Shown one piece after another: positions 11,037-21,299 of a stretch of DNA of 64,000 nt. The notes under the pieces are model-generated. The model saw only the letters and a list, made by a program, of their open reading frames with translations. It had not been told where the DNA came from and made no database searches. The stretch is from Dendrolimus kikuchii (taxonomy: Eukaryota > Arthropoda > Insecta > Lepidoptera > Lasiocampidae), in assembly GCA_019925095.2 (NCBI GenBank), contig CM034394.1:22802272-22866271 (forward strand), given 5' to 3'. A program made the position numbers and the translations under genes. Every line of letters starts with the position of its first letter. Position 1 is the stretch's first letter.

Positions 11037-11250
11037 CGTATAGGATGGAGGAGCAAGATGGAATGCTCCTCCGTCTCAAAGGAAGATCTTCCAGCGAGGC
11101 TAGTGTTGTTCCTCGCAGGCCTAGGTCCATCTGTTATAGTTGAAAATTTGTATATATTCTTTGTATGTTTCGGGAAACGTCTGTGACATCAATTATTGCA
11201 CAGCGCCATCTATTGGCTTGTAAGTGTTCCACTACATATGCAATAAAAAA
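11037..11250 (+). repeat. Dispersed repeat D, uninterrupted copy
   Basis: It contains CTCCGTCTCAAAGGAAGATC, CCAGCGAGGCTAGTG, TTTCGGGAAACGT and CGCCATCTATTGGCTTG. The same order occurs on the minus strand at 40858-40982 plus 41338-41460, where a PLE piece splits it. Class unknown. Confidence 0.6.
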
Positions 11251-11277
11251 TAAAAAACGAAATATTGTACTAAGGTA

Positions 11278-11527
11278 CGTTATCCCAGTAATCACATACT
11301 GAATCCCTAGGCGCCCCGTAAAAGCGCGGATACAGGGGTGCAGGTTTAGTGGGTAGTTCGGTGATCGGTTTCTCGCGACTACTTCTCTTTGAAGGTAGCG
11401 TGGGGAACCGGTCGCTGAGAGTCCAATAAACCCTCGATGCATGCTTCTACGCTACATTAAGCTCTGCCCCCGAAGAGCCCGAGGACGGTGTCCAAAGGCA
11501 TTCCCGCTGCGTTATAAAAAAAAAAAA
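11278..11527 (+). mobile_element. GC-rich retroelement 3' end with poly(A)
   Basis: It is a GC-rich block ending in 12 A residues after GCTGCGTTATA. It shares TTTAGTGGGTAGT and GAGTCCAATA with 51052-51120, and TTTAGTGGGTAGTTC with 53827. It is probably a truncated non-LTR 3' UTR; there is no coding left and no clear TSD. Confidence 0.45.
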
Positions 11528-11650
11528 GTTGTCACGTACTGAGCGGAATATGGCTCCTAAAGAACCCTGCACTAGGCAAAGCCTGTATCGCAGGGATCAC
11601 ATACTTTTATACGTATATAAAATAAATCATTATTCAATATATATTCATAA

Positions 11651-11881
11651 CCAGATGTCCCTGCGACGTCGTCTGTGTGGAATTTGTTTTCAAAACCCCC
11701 GATTTTGAAACATTATTCATTGGTGCTCCGCTCCTGTTGGTTTTAGTGTGATTATATATAATATATAGCCTTCGTCGATAAATGGGCTATCTAACACTGA
11801 AAGAATTTTTCAAATCAGACCAGTAGTTCCTGAGATTAGCGCGTTCAAACAAACTCTTCAGCTTTATATATTAGTATAAGA
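11651..11881 (-). mobile_element. Non-autonomous Helitron-like element, diverged
   Basis: It is colinear with 5967-6218 (ATAAATGGGCTATCTAACA, GAGATTAGCGCGTTCAA, TATATTAGTATAAGA). The CTAG end has decayed to CCAG. Confidence 0.55.
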
Positions 11882-12149
11882 CAAGATTATGGAAGTCTGA
11901 ACGCTCACAAGCAAGCACGCGCGCCCAACATACCTTTTAACTGCTTTTCAATTTTGATTTCTGTTATTGTAAAAAGAAAATGTCATTTCATATGATTTGA
12001 ATTGTACAGTTGAATTGGTTATGACAATAGGTGGGCGGGCCTATTAAACCATTCCATACTATACTTATACATATACAATACCAAAAGCTTCATAAATTAT
12101 ATCCAGTCAGCTTTTCTATTAATCAAAGATTAATAACCCTCAAACTATC

Positions 12150-12432
12150 ATTATATATAATATCAGCCCATAAATGTCCCACTCCCACTATAGGGAACGG
12201 ACAATATACCCGCCACGTTTATCCAAGGCGGCTTGGCAGGTTTGATATTTTGTTTATCTCGATGTGCAAGTTGCATCACGATGTTTTCCTTCACCGTTGT
12301 TAACACGTGATAATTGTAACAATATGCACGTTAGATCAGAAAACTGACTAAGTGGTGCATACGTTCCAGCCAGGATCGAACCCGCGCCCTTTGAGTTTAG
12401 GACGCTTACGCTAGCCATTACGCTATCACGAC
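12150..12432 (-). mobile_element. tRNA-headed SINE, inside an inverted duplication
   Basis: Read on the minus strand it has a tRNA-like head with a B-box-like GGGTTCGATCCTGGC and an upstream A-box-like segment, then a body ending near GGGCTGATATTATA. It is the inverse of 19921-20215, and the shared flank reaches beyond the SINE into an A-repeat. Confidence 0.7.
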
Positions 12433-12498
12433 TTGCTTGCTAAATAATTGCATAGTTTGTTTTATCGATATTCGATTGGACTGTTGTAAAGTTACTGT

Positions 12499-12692
12499 CT
12501 TTATCCGTGCAGGAACGGAGAAAGAATACAATTTCCTGCAGCCGGGCGGCCTGTCGTACGAGGCAACAAAACAACCCACAGCCAGGTGGTAGGGCACTTG
12601 CCCGACTGGATGGCTACCACCCGTGGTCTAGAATGTGCCGCCATAACAACCTTGAATTGTGTTCCGGCAATAGTGACCAGGTTCCAATCTCC
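12499..12692 (+). mobile_element. A-repeat, 5' part, inside an inverted duplication
   Basis: It shares private variants (CCCGTGGTCTAGA, GGCAATAGTGACC) with the inverse of 19670-19856. It breaks off at CTCC and meets a SINE fragment. Confidence 0.75.
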
Positions 12693-12697
12693 TCAGT

Positions 12698-12824
12698 CAG
12701 TCAGTTTTCTGATCTAACGATCAGAAAACTGACTAAGTGGTGCATGCGTTCCAGCCAGGATCGAACCACCTGCCCTTTGAGTTTGGGACGCGTGCGCTAG
12801 CCATTACTCTACCACGACTTACAT
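12698..12824 (-). mobile_element. SINE fragment with a 15-bp palindrome at its end
   Basis: This is the head and part of the body of the same SINE family as 12150-12432. At its left edge 12700-12714 and 12719-12733 form a perfect inverted repeat around TAAC. Confidence 0.65.
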
Positions 12825-13317
12825 ACACAAAATATCATTGTCATCTTACAAAACATCATTATAATTGAGGAATATGCAATAAATTTCTACCACAAAAAGT
12901 GGCAGCAGACGTTCAAAACACCGAAAAGTTCGTTTAATCTTTAAGCTGTAATAAGCCATTATCAGCTTACAGAAAAGAAGTTGAAACTCTCCAACAGTAT
13001 CACGTTATAAACATTGAAAAAATACACCCAGAACGGACCGGAAGGTTGTTTGGCAAATTTCCAAAGGAACTTAAATTCCGTGCCTTCTGTTTTAAGGCGC
13101 AACCTTTCATATTTTCATTTCGAGGTCACGCGTAGAAAGTAGGGTACAATTTGTTACGTCTACAGTTTTGGGTTAAGGAAATAAGCGGCTGAAGGATTTT
13201 AATCGTGTCAAGTTCTGTTGTCTATAAAGACACGCCTGGCTGTCTATGAAGTGGTGTTAGTACCAACGCTAATGTATTCCAGTGAAATTTGGGTACAGCA
13301 AACGAAGCTTGAAATAT
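12825..13317. other. Spacer, nothing recognised
   Basis: There is no long frame and no shared repeat. 13200-13320 (TCTATGAAGTGGTGTTAG, TACCAACGCTAATG) could be an eroded LINE piece, but this is too weak to call. Confidence 0.35.
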
Positions 13318-14112
13318 TTTTTTATTGCTGAAGCACAGCAGACAGGCTGACGGCCAAACTGTGATGGAAAGTGGTTACCGTCGCCTATGGAAATTAGCTA
13401 TACCGGAGATGCTGCCAATGTGATACCGGCCTTGAAGGAGAAATTGGAACCTGCCCACTGCTACCGGAACACAATTCAAAGTTGTTAAGTTGTTATGGCG
13501 GCATACTTTAGACCAGAGGTGATAGCCATCCAGTCGGGCAAATGCCCTACCTACGACTATGACTTAAATTATACATACATACATACATATTATCACGCCT
13601 TTTTCCCATGGGGGTAGGCAGAGACTATAGATCTCCACTTGCGACGATCCTGACAAACAACTTTCGGTTCATCTACTTTCATTAACCTCTTCATACATGC
13701 ACGTTTATTTGATATGCTTTTTACCTGACCTCGTTTTAACACTTCTGTTATTTGATCATGGTGTGTACGTCGTGGTCTACCGGTACCAACTCTACCATTC
13801 ACAATACTGTCATACACATGTTTTGTGATTCTATATTCATCCATCCTCTCTACATGCCCAAACCACCATAACATTCCTTTTTCAACTCTTGTTATTACAT
13901 CTTCTTTCAATCCACAACGTTCCTTTATTACACTATTCCATATCATATCATTCATGCTTACCATACATATACTTCTCAAAGCTCTCATTTCAACTGCATA
14001 TATTCTACTTTCTTGTAATGTTATTTGTTTGTTAATAAAAAAAAAGAACCTACCTACGACAGGCCGCCCGGCCGCAGGAATTAATATTTTTTCCGTTCCT
14101 GCACGGAGAATA
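13318..14112 (-). mobile_element. A-repeat split by an RTE insertion
   Basis: 13318-13557 is the 3' two-thirds of a minus-strand A-repeat; 14049-14112 is its 5' end (CTCCGTTCCTGCACGG lies on the plus strand near 14092). Between them is an RTE 3' end. CCTACCTACGAC flanks the insert on both sides (13546-13557 and 14049-14060). The repeat had already lost an internal segment before the insertion. Confidence 0.7.
13558..14048 (-). pseudogene. RTE-type LINE, C-terminal end, 12-bp TSD
   Basis: The minus-strand frame (coding about 14010-13593) reads MRALRS, then ERCGLKEDV, GMLWWFGHVERM, GRPRRTHHDQI, RRKWRSIVSAYP. This pattern is typical of RTE-clade polyprotein C-termini, beyond the RT catalytic core. 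The tail is (CATA)n at 13573-13590. It is 5'-truncated, and inactive because endonuclease and RT are missing. The conceptual Met at 14162 lies outside the insert and is not a real start. Confidence 0.8.
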
Positions 14113-14532
14113 GAGTAGAATAAACGCAAATTATAACACGACACAAAGTCATAAACACACAACTAACAACAAAACTTACAACAACAACACACTTACAAAC
14201 ACACCAACGCGCACTACCACCGCATTGCATTACACGCACACTTCACAAACAAACCAAAACACACAGAGCCTAAAAATTAATAACCCAGACACAGAAAAGA
14301 AAATAATACACATGGCACTAGTTAGGATAATATATATAGGTATAGGCATAAGGCACACACTGCACATTCACTTCCTCACAACACCAGCATGTAACAGATA
14401 CACTCTATATTAGTATAAGTTTAGTATTAAAATTAGAATAAATTAATATAATAAGTTATTCTTAAGGTACACCACAACACAAACATGTATTCATCAAACG
14501 TCACACACAATAACAAAGTAACAATCCAATTT
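14113..14532. other. ACA-rich spacer, nothing recognised
   Basis: The sequence is AC-rich on the plus strand (CACAACTAACAAC and similar) without a regular period. There is no gene. Confidence 0.4.
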
Positions 14533-14784
14533 TATCCGTGCAGGAACGGAGAAAGAATACAATTTCCTGCGGCCGGGCGGCCTGTCGTAAGAGGCGACTA
14601 AACAACCCACAGCCAGGTGGTAGGGAGTTGTGTCCCGGCATTAGGGACCAGGTTCCAGACTCACTTAAGAGAGCAGCAGCGTATTTGTAGCACCTTTGGT
14701 ATTGCAAATGTCCATAGGCGATGGTGACCGCTTTCCATCCAGTGGGCCGTCTGGCTGTCTTCTGAGCTCCTGCAATAAAAAAAC
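14533..14784 (+). mobile_element. A-repeat with internal deletion
   Basis: It has the complete 5' and 3' limits, but a segment from the middle (between GGTGGTAGGG and AGTTGTGTCC) is missing. It ends CTCCTGCAATAAAAAAAC. Confidence 0.75.
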
Positions 14785-14864
14785 AAAAAAACAAATAAGC
14801 GTGTACAACTTCCTAACATCTTCTAAATTTAATTGTAAAAAAAGGGGACGGAACTAGAGTCCGT

Positions 14865-14963
14865 AGTTGTTAATAAAAAAAAGAACCTACCTACGACAGG
14901 CCGCCCGGCAGCAGGAATTAATATTTTTTCCGTTCCTGCACGGAGAGTGGAGTAGAATAAACG
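14865..14963 (+). repeat. Direct duplicate of 14029-14127
   Basis: The two blocks share the 5' tip of the RTE insert (TTAATAAAAAAA), the CCTACCTACGAC junction, the A-repeat end and the unique GAGTAGAATAAACGCAA flank. So a segment that existed only after the RTE insertion was copied about 840 bp away. Confidence 0.65.
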
Positions 14964-15370
14964 CAATTGAAATTAGGGATTTGAAAATTACATGTAAAGC
15001 TAATGTAAGTCATATGATAAGGGAACGTTATGGATGGAAAGGGATGTGGTGACAGGAGTTGAAAAAGGAGTGTTAAGTCTGTTTGGGCATGTAGAGAGAA
15101 AGAATGAAAGCAGAATCATAGAACAAGTATATGACAGCAATGTGACTGACTGGTAGAGGCGGTGCCGGTATTCCGCAACATACTCATAATAATCAAATTG
15201 AAAATATCTTGAAGAGAGGTCAGATAAAAAGCACCCTAAATAAATGTGTATTTATGAAGAGAATAATGAAAGTAGATGAAGTGAAAAGTGTCATGATCGT
15301 AGCAGGTGGGGGGGGGGGGATCCATCGTGTCTGTCTACCCCAATGGGAAATAGGCATGCTGTCTAATTAA
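14960..15370 (+). pseudogene. RTE-type LINE C-terminal end, decayed
   Basis: The broken frame retains AIEIRDL, IRERYGWKG, LFGHVER, NESRIIEQVYDSNV and ends STPMGNRHAV, matching the minus-strand RTE end at 13558-14048. It has stops, frameshifts and a poly(G) expansion at 15308. Confidence 0.65.
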
Positions 15371-15400
15371 ATGATATGATGTTTAATAATACATTTTATA

Positions 15401-15662
15401 TACACCCCACAGCTGGGCCTGGGGTATTAACCAAACGGACAGCTTACCCGCTATACTTGTTTAATTAGATTAGCGGGTTTCAGACATGTTTATCATGATG
15501 TGCAGGTTTCATCACGATGTTTTCATTCGCCATCAATGTGATAATACTAACAATAAACATTACGTCAGAAATAACTGCCTAAGCAATGTTTCCAAGTCAG
15601 AATTCGAACCCCCATAGGTTGAAGTAGGCGAGTGCATTAGCCAGTAAGCTACCGCGACTTTG
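15401..15662 (-). mobile_element. tRNA-headed SINE, diverged
   Basis: It is colinear with the SINE at 48085-48366 (GTTTTCATTCGCC, ACTGCCTAAGCA, a B-box-like GGTTCGAATTCTGAC on the minus strand). It is old, with many substitutions. Confidence 0.55.
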
Positions 15663-15701
15663 ACGTTTCACATACCTATTATCTAAGGTAGACTTGTATT
15701 T

Positions 15702-15827
15702 ACATACATACATACATAACTTCACGCCAGTTCCCTTGCGGGGTAGGCACGAACAACAGAGCGCCATTTAGGCCCATTCTTACACACCTCACTTGCTTCT
15801 TTGACATTCATAACTCTTGTCATTGAC
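15702..15827 (-). mobile_element. RTE 3' end, 13-bp TSD
   Basis: The (TACA)n tail is followed by TAACTTCACGCCAGTTCCC. TAGACTTGTATTT flanks it on both sides (15689-15701 and 15828-15840). Only the last part of the coding end and the 3' UTR remain. Confidence 0.8.
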
Positions 15828-16041
15828 TAGACTTGTATTTGATTTAAATATTTTTGTTTGAACAAAAATCAGCAGAATTGAACATAATTGCACCGATTAC
15901 AATCCGTGGAATGATGTAAAATTCTGATTATAATCGGTGGAATTATGTAGAATCGAAATTTTAACGGGATTCATTACAATAATGTTTTAATTTAAAAAAG
16001 TATAATTTCGCAAAATATCTCTCTTGTATTCTAGGCGTGTA

Positions 16042-16543
16042 TCTATAATATTATAAAATTCTAAACATGCCTAGTCTGTACATTGAAGCTGTTTAAAAAA
16101 AAGCAACTGGAATAGACTGTATAAACGATGGAGAACACGATATATAATTTTTTTTATTTTTTGTTTGTTTGTTCGGGATTCACGTAGAAACTACTGGGCC
16201 GATTACGATGCGGTGTACGCTGATCGACATAAAATTCTTAGACTTAAAATCTGCGCCATTTTTATCCGGGGAATCCCGCGGAATTTTTTCTGGGAATTAT
16301 TTAAAATGATCAAATTGAAAAATATCGAATTACAGTGCAATTTCTTCACTGTACCATAGCAAATTTTATGTAATAAATTGTGTGATATTTTTATCCCACA
16401 GGAATTTTCCCGCGCATAAAAATTAGCTTATTCCTACACAGTTTTCACTAAAACGGTAACTTGCATTCTTTTTAAATTTTGTGTCCCGGGACTCCCGCGG
16501 GAATTTCAAGTAAAGCGTGGATAAAGTCGCGGGCATATCCTAG
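16042..16543 (+). mobile_element. Non-autonomous Helitron-like element, 502 bp
   Basis: It starts TCTATAATATTATAAAATTC after an A and ends GTCGCGGGCATATCCTAG before a T: TC...CTAG ends, A/T insertion and no TSD. Related copies lie at 29161-29743, 30989-31817 and 62636-62988. A 64-residue frame inside it is not conserved in the relatives. Confidence 0.65.
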
Positions 16544-16934
16544 TATTTCATAATAACAATAACGTATGTTTTAACAATAATGATTTTGCCATATAATGAT
16601 AGAAGAACAGACGCATATGAGGATTTATATATATAAGAATATATTATTCTTCCCAAAATGTGCCAGAACCTTGAAACCTAATCAAATAAGAAAGTAAATA
16701 TTATAGACCAAAATTGTTACTTACTTAAGCATTTTCATATCACGTATACAACAAGATGTAAAATCTAATAAGCTAACATCAATACAATATACCAAGAATT
16801 ACGTAAACATTACGAGATGCCTTCATATCGTAGAGATTCCAATTCTGTTGATGTTTTATTAGGACATCACGGCTTCTAAACGTTATGAACAGCATTCCAG
16901 CTTTATGTAACTTATATCCGTAAATTAGATATAT

Positions 16935-17030
16935 AACACTTTATTGCTCGCCAAAATAAACAAAAACAAAATGCTAATAATTACAACGCTTCTTGCCAAA
17001 ATAACAGGCGGCCTTATCGTTAAAAGTCAA
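16935..17030 (-). mobile_element. LINE 3' UTR fragment
   Basis: It has the AACACTTTATTGCTCGCC and GGCGGCCTTATCG motifs shared with the LINE tails at 5379-5897 and 32000-32155. Confidence 0.5.
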
Positions 17031-17350
17031 AGTAAATCCTTGAATGTTTGGAAAACAAGTAAACCACTACCATCGAGGGCTTCATAACAAAAGGGCGTAC
17101 AGACAAAAGTGCAGTTTTACACAAAGGAGAAAATTGTGAATAAAAAAAACTAGGTGATTGTATAAGGCTGAAATTCGGAATAGCCTTCTTTTTAGGTACA
17201 ACTTGCATACTGGTAAGACTTTCTTAATTTGTAACCTGCACAGTTTTTTAGTAAACACCAAAAAAAAAATGTAATTGTGAAGCCCTCGCTATATATCTAT
17301 CAAGTATTTCTGGCAATTGGTGTCCTCCTTGAGGCTGGTCGCAAGCATTC

Positions 17351-17933
17351 TACCGGATGGGACGCCGTCTCCTCCTTCTGCTAGCGCGTTATGCTTGCGA
17401 AGGAGGAGGCGGAACAGGAGCGTCAGCGCACACCACTGCTCCGCTCCCGCCAAAGGAGGACGCGTCGGCGCCGGAGGGCCAGCCAGGACCTTCGGCCACC
17501 GTAAGCGGGCCCTCACTCACCTACACATGCCGTCGAGATGGGGGCGTGGCGTGTTCCGCGCGCGCTCACCTCTCCTCATGTGGGGCGAGTTACAGACCGC
17601 CCCACGCCTAGAGAGACTAAAGATGCCGGGGGTAAAGTAGTCCCCCGGCAGTGGAAGAGGCCTCGCGGGGCCCACGCCTGCCAGGGCTGCGGAGAGGCCA
17701 GGTCATATACCCGTAGCCCTGGCATAAGGCAAAGGACGGAACACCCAGGGGTTTTAGTGGGTATCCCTAACCGGGAGTGGCAATAGCATGGCACCAGTTC
17801 TGACTGGGCATGCTAGTGCCACTCCCGATCTGGCGAATCCCACACTAGGTCGCGAATTATCCCCCCAAGGTTCTGCCCTTGTCGCGGCTTAGTCCTCAAA
17901 CGGATTTCCCCTGGTTAAAAAAAAAAAAAATGT
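17351..17933 (+). mobile_element. 5'-truncated non-LTR retrotransposon, 12-bp TSD
   Basis: TCGCAAGCATTC occurs at 17339-17350 and 17934-17945, directly outside the insert. The right end is a 14-A tail after CGGATTTCCCCTGG. It is nearly identical to the inverse of 6354-6829 but reaches about 110 bp further 5'. GC-rich, with several overlapping frames and no domain I can name. The low divergence between copies suggests recent activity. Confidence 0.8.
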
Positions 17934-17945
17934 TCGCAAGCATTC

Positions 17946-18889
17946 GGTGTGATCTTGGCTCCGGCTCTGCGTTCTGAGGTCTCCCTTTCTTCTTCTTTCC
18001 TTTTACTTCTTCTTCTTTTTAGATGTTCTATACCAAACTTTGTTTTTTCTCTCTCTGTTTTAGTTTTACTTACGTTAGCTAGTATAATTTCAATAACTCA
18101 ATATGTGGCAAATGATGTTGGTGTTGTATTAAGTGAAACTACTTATGTATAAGATTCATAATATTAAATTCTGTACAATACTGTTATTTTGTCCAAATAA
18201 AAAAAAGGATACTCTAAACCAGGGGTGGTAGCTATCTTGAGGAGTAAATACCCTACCATCAGGCAATATCACCAAGTCAAGCATAGAAGGTACAGTTTAA
18301 AGTTAACGTTACAGTCAGGTTTTTAATTATAATAATATTCCAACACAAAACACTGTTTTATATACAATGTACTTAAGAATTAATGGCCATAGTAAGAACA
18401 CCTTTACGTTAATCACAAAAGGTGAGAGTATAAAACAGGATTTACTTACAGCCCTCATAATGTTAGAGGAAAGAGGATAGCGTAATAAAACAACAAAAGG
18501 AATACTGCTTTGATATTATAGCAAGATACTATAGGGTTTTACTATGCATATTCGGGTTCTGTACACATTTTGGCAAAAAGAGAATCCATATTAAATCGTC
18601 GTGTCCAATTTTATTCGAACTATTTGTAATAGCTACTTGGTCTATATGAATGAAATTTGATTAAAGATGTAATTCTGTAATGAGATTATAGTAGAAAATA
18701 AGGGTGGTTCATACGTATCTGACAATTGAGTTTTTGGAAAAAAAAATATCGATTTATGTATTTTAAAAGTTTACCGTAAATTATATATATAGTCAATACG
18801 AGAACTCTTAATATTATTTTTTAAAAATAATTATAAACAAATCAAAATTGACAGAAATTTTAAAAAGTCACGTGGCTACGAACACGCCA
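17946..18889. other. Spacer with one A-repeat scrap
   Basis: 18210-18268 (ACCAGGGGTGGTAGC) is a short minus-strand A-repeat fragment. The rest is AT-rich with no recognisable content. Confidence 0.45.
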
Positions 18890-18892
18890 TAA

Positions 18893-19234
18893 GGTTCAAC
18901 TCACATTGGCGCAGAGTCGAAGCGACGACGACGAGCGAGGCGCGTCCATGCACGACGGCGCGTCAGTGCCCGAACCGGTGCTCGCTCGACAGTTTATAAT
19001 AGTTGATATCTGACGCGTCACTGCGCCCGAGTACGCGCGGCGACTCGCGAATCCACTGGACTCCAGCCGAGCGTCGAAGCGCGCTTGCGCACGTCAACGC
19101 GCGTTGATGCGCGCTTTCATATTTACATAGCACAAATTTGTACTGAAATAATAGAACAATAGAGATGAATATGCTTTAGGTGGAAAATATGACGCGTCGC
19201 GTCGCTTCGACTCTGCGCCAGTGTGAGTTGAACC
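18893..19234. mobile_element. GC-rich TIR element (MITE), TAA target site
   Basis: Terminal inverted repeats of about 35 bp, starting GGTTCAACTCACA, show one mismatch (18893-18927 against 19200-19234). TAA lies directly outside both ends (18890-18892 and 19235-19237), as for PIF/Harbinger-type elements. The interior is rich in CGCG and GACGACG and has no transposase. Confidence 0.75.
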
Positions 19235-19559
19235 TAATCGGTCGTCATAATGTCCAAGGAAGTCCCATGGGCGTATTATACTAACTAGTATGTCCATGGT
19301 AATTTCATAATAGTACCGCGTAGTAGCCGTTGATACTGTGAATTGACTAACAATATCCGAAATTTAGTAACAAGAAAAATAAATATTTAAAGCAGCTAAT
19401 TTTATTTACGTGCTATTTTTCAATAATCAGATAAAAGTTATCAATGCAATATATTATAACCTGATTGAATTCAAAAGCGGAATAATTCAACTGTTTCAAT
19501 CACGTAACAATCTTTTTTAATTTTCACATGTTGTATCTTATTCTATGAATAACTTTTGT

Positions 19560-19856
19560 GTTCAGCAGACAGGCAGACGCCCCACTTGATGGAAAGCGGT
19601 TACCATCGCCGATGGACATTTGCGACACCAAAGGTGCTACAAATGCGCTGCTGCTCTTTTAAGGGAGATTAGAACCTGGTCACTATTGCCGGAACACAAT
19701 TCAAGGTTGTTATGGCGGCACACTCTAGACCACGGGTGGTAGCCATCCAGTCGGGCAAATGCTCTACCACCTGGCTGTGGGTTGTTCTGTTGCCTCTTAC
19801 GACAGGCCTCCCGGCTGCAGGAAATTGTATTCTCTCTCCGTTCCTGCACGGATAAA
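19560..19856 (-). mobile_element. A-repeat, lacking oligo(A)
   Basis: It runs from TTCAGCAGACAGGCAGACG to CTCCGTTCCTGCACGGAT. 19672-19856 plus the following flank is the inverse of 12433-12692. Confidence 0.75.
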
Positions 19857-19920
19857 GACAGTAAGTTTAAAACAATCCAATCGAATATCGATAAAACAAA
19901 CTATGCAATTATTTAGCAAG

Positions 19921-20215
19921 CAAGTCGTGGTAGCGTAATGGCTAGCGTAAGCGTCCTAAACTCAAAGGGCGCGGGTTCGATCCTGGCTAGAACGCATGCA
20001 CCACTTAGGCAGTTTTCTAACCTAATGTGCATATTGTTACAATTACCACGTGCTAACAACGGTGAAGGAAAACACCGTAATGCAACCTGCACATCGAGAT
20101 AACCGATGTGTCAAACCTTGGATAAGCGTGGCGGGTATACTGTCCGTTCCCAAATAGTGGGAGGCCCGAGCCCAGCAGTGGGACAGTTATGGGCTGTTAT
20201 TATTATATATATTAT
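19921..20215 (+). mobile_element. tRNA-headed SINE
   Basis: The head AGTCGTGGTAGCGTAATGGC holds a possible Pol III A box; GGGTTCGATCCTGGC fits a B box. The body ends ATGGGCTGTTATTATTATAT. Copies lie at 12150-12432, 12698-12824, 15401-15662 and 48085-48366, all minus. The head is too diverged and its 3' side too unlike an acceptor stem to be a working tRNA gene. Confidence 0.75.
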
Positions 20216-21130
20216 AATTATTTAGCCATTCATTTGATATTCGCCATATCAATTAAATTTTAACAATTAGTTTTTAATTGCTTATAACAAAGATAGCGTT
20301 AGAAATGTTTACAAATAATCTTGCTGATAGAATTGGTGTCGAATGGAATTGAAAGCCTCTGTCAAGTGAAACGACAGGGCCGCGTAGTACGAAATCCCTC
20401 TTCTCAACAAAGTCATATAAAATGTTGTAGAAAATTTCAACATCATTCTTTCATTTTATACTTTACAGCTCTACAGTTAATAGCAGAACTATGTGTATAA
20501 TCAAGATCTCATTTTCATAGTTCAGGATATTCCGCCCTCATTATAGCAAACGCAGTACTTGCAAAATGGTGGTTTCGAAAAAAATGTGTTCATGTTACAT
20601 AGCTTTTTAGCGTATGTAAAAAATAATTAAAAAAACAAGCTTTATGCATGTTTAGCTCCCTAGGGTACAATTTCTAGGTGCAATTAGTAGGACAGTATTA
20701 TAATCAGTAAAAAAAGATTTTGTGTGTGTGTGTAGTTTACACGCAGTAGAAGTGAAACAAATTATGACAAAGGATGGGAGGGATTCTAAATTTCGTGACG
20801 TCACATTTCATATATTATATCGTTCTAATATATTTAAGCTTCAAAACACGAAATTTGAAGTATTAATGAAAAACTTCAAAACATTTCCAACTCTATCTAT
20901 ATGAGCATAGTGTTTAAATTATTAAATATAATATATTTTATCTCATTCTCTCAGAATGAGTACTATAGATTTATGTGTTTATCTCTTTTTAGTGTCGCTT
21001 TTTCGTTTCATCAAGTTTCAAATCCCAACGATTCTAAAGAAGTTACACTTCAAAAAGTAGAAAATAAATAAATAATAATACTAAATAAATCGGTAGACAA
21101 ACACACACACTGTATATCCCCAAATTAAAC
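20216..21130. other. AT-rich spacer, nothing recognised
   Basis: There is a short TG tract at 20721-20732. Frames are under 65 codons and show no motif. Confidence 0.45.
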
Positions 21131-21290
21131 AAGTTATGCCTGTGTTATGAGTAATATACAACGGACCACGCCGGGGCCGATCCCAGACACCCAGACTATG
21201 GTAAATAACAGAGAAAATTCGTTTCCGAAATTTACCATACCAGAAATTGAACCCGGAGCCTCTGCGTTGCAGTGAGGTAACGTACCTTTT
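21131..21290 (-). mobile_element. Possible second SINE type
   Basis: On the minus strand GGTACGTTACCTCACTGCAA leads to CCGGGTTCAATTTCTGG, resembling a tRNA A- and B-box head. Only one copy is seen here, so this rests on the box match alone. Confidence 0.4.
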
Positions 21291-21299
21291 TTAATTTGA

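Noticed and set aside
17317..17786. Three overlapping plus-strand frames of 82-107 residues
   Set aside because: They overlap in different frames in a GC-rich, 5'-truncated retroelement and match no family I know. Only the insert itself is called.
19921..19995. tRNA gene
   Set aside because: A- and B-box-like sequences are present, but the cloverleaf ends do not pair well and the unit continues into a repeated SINE body.
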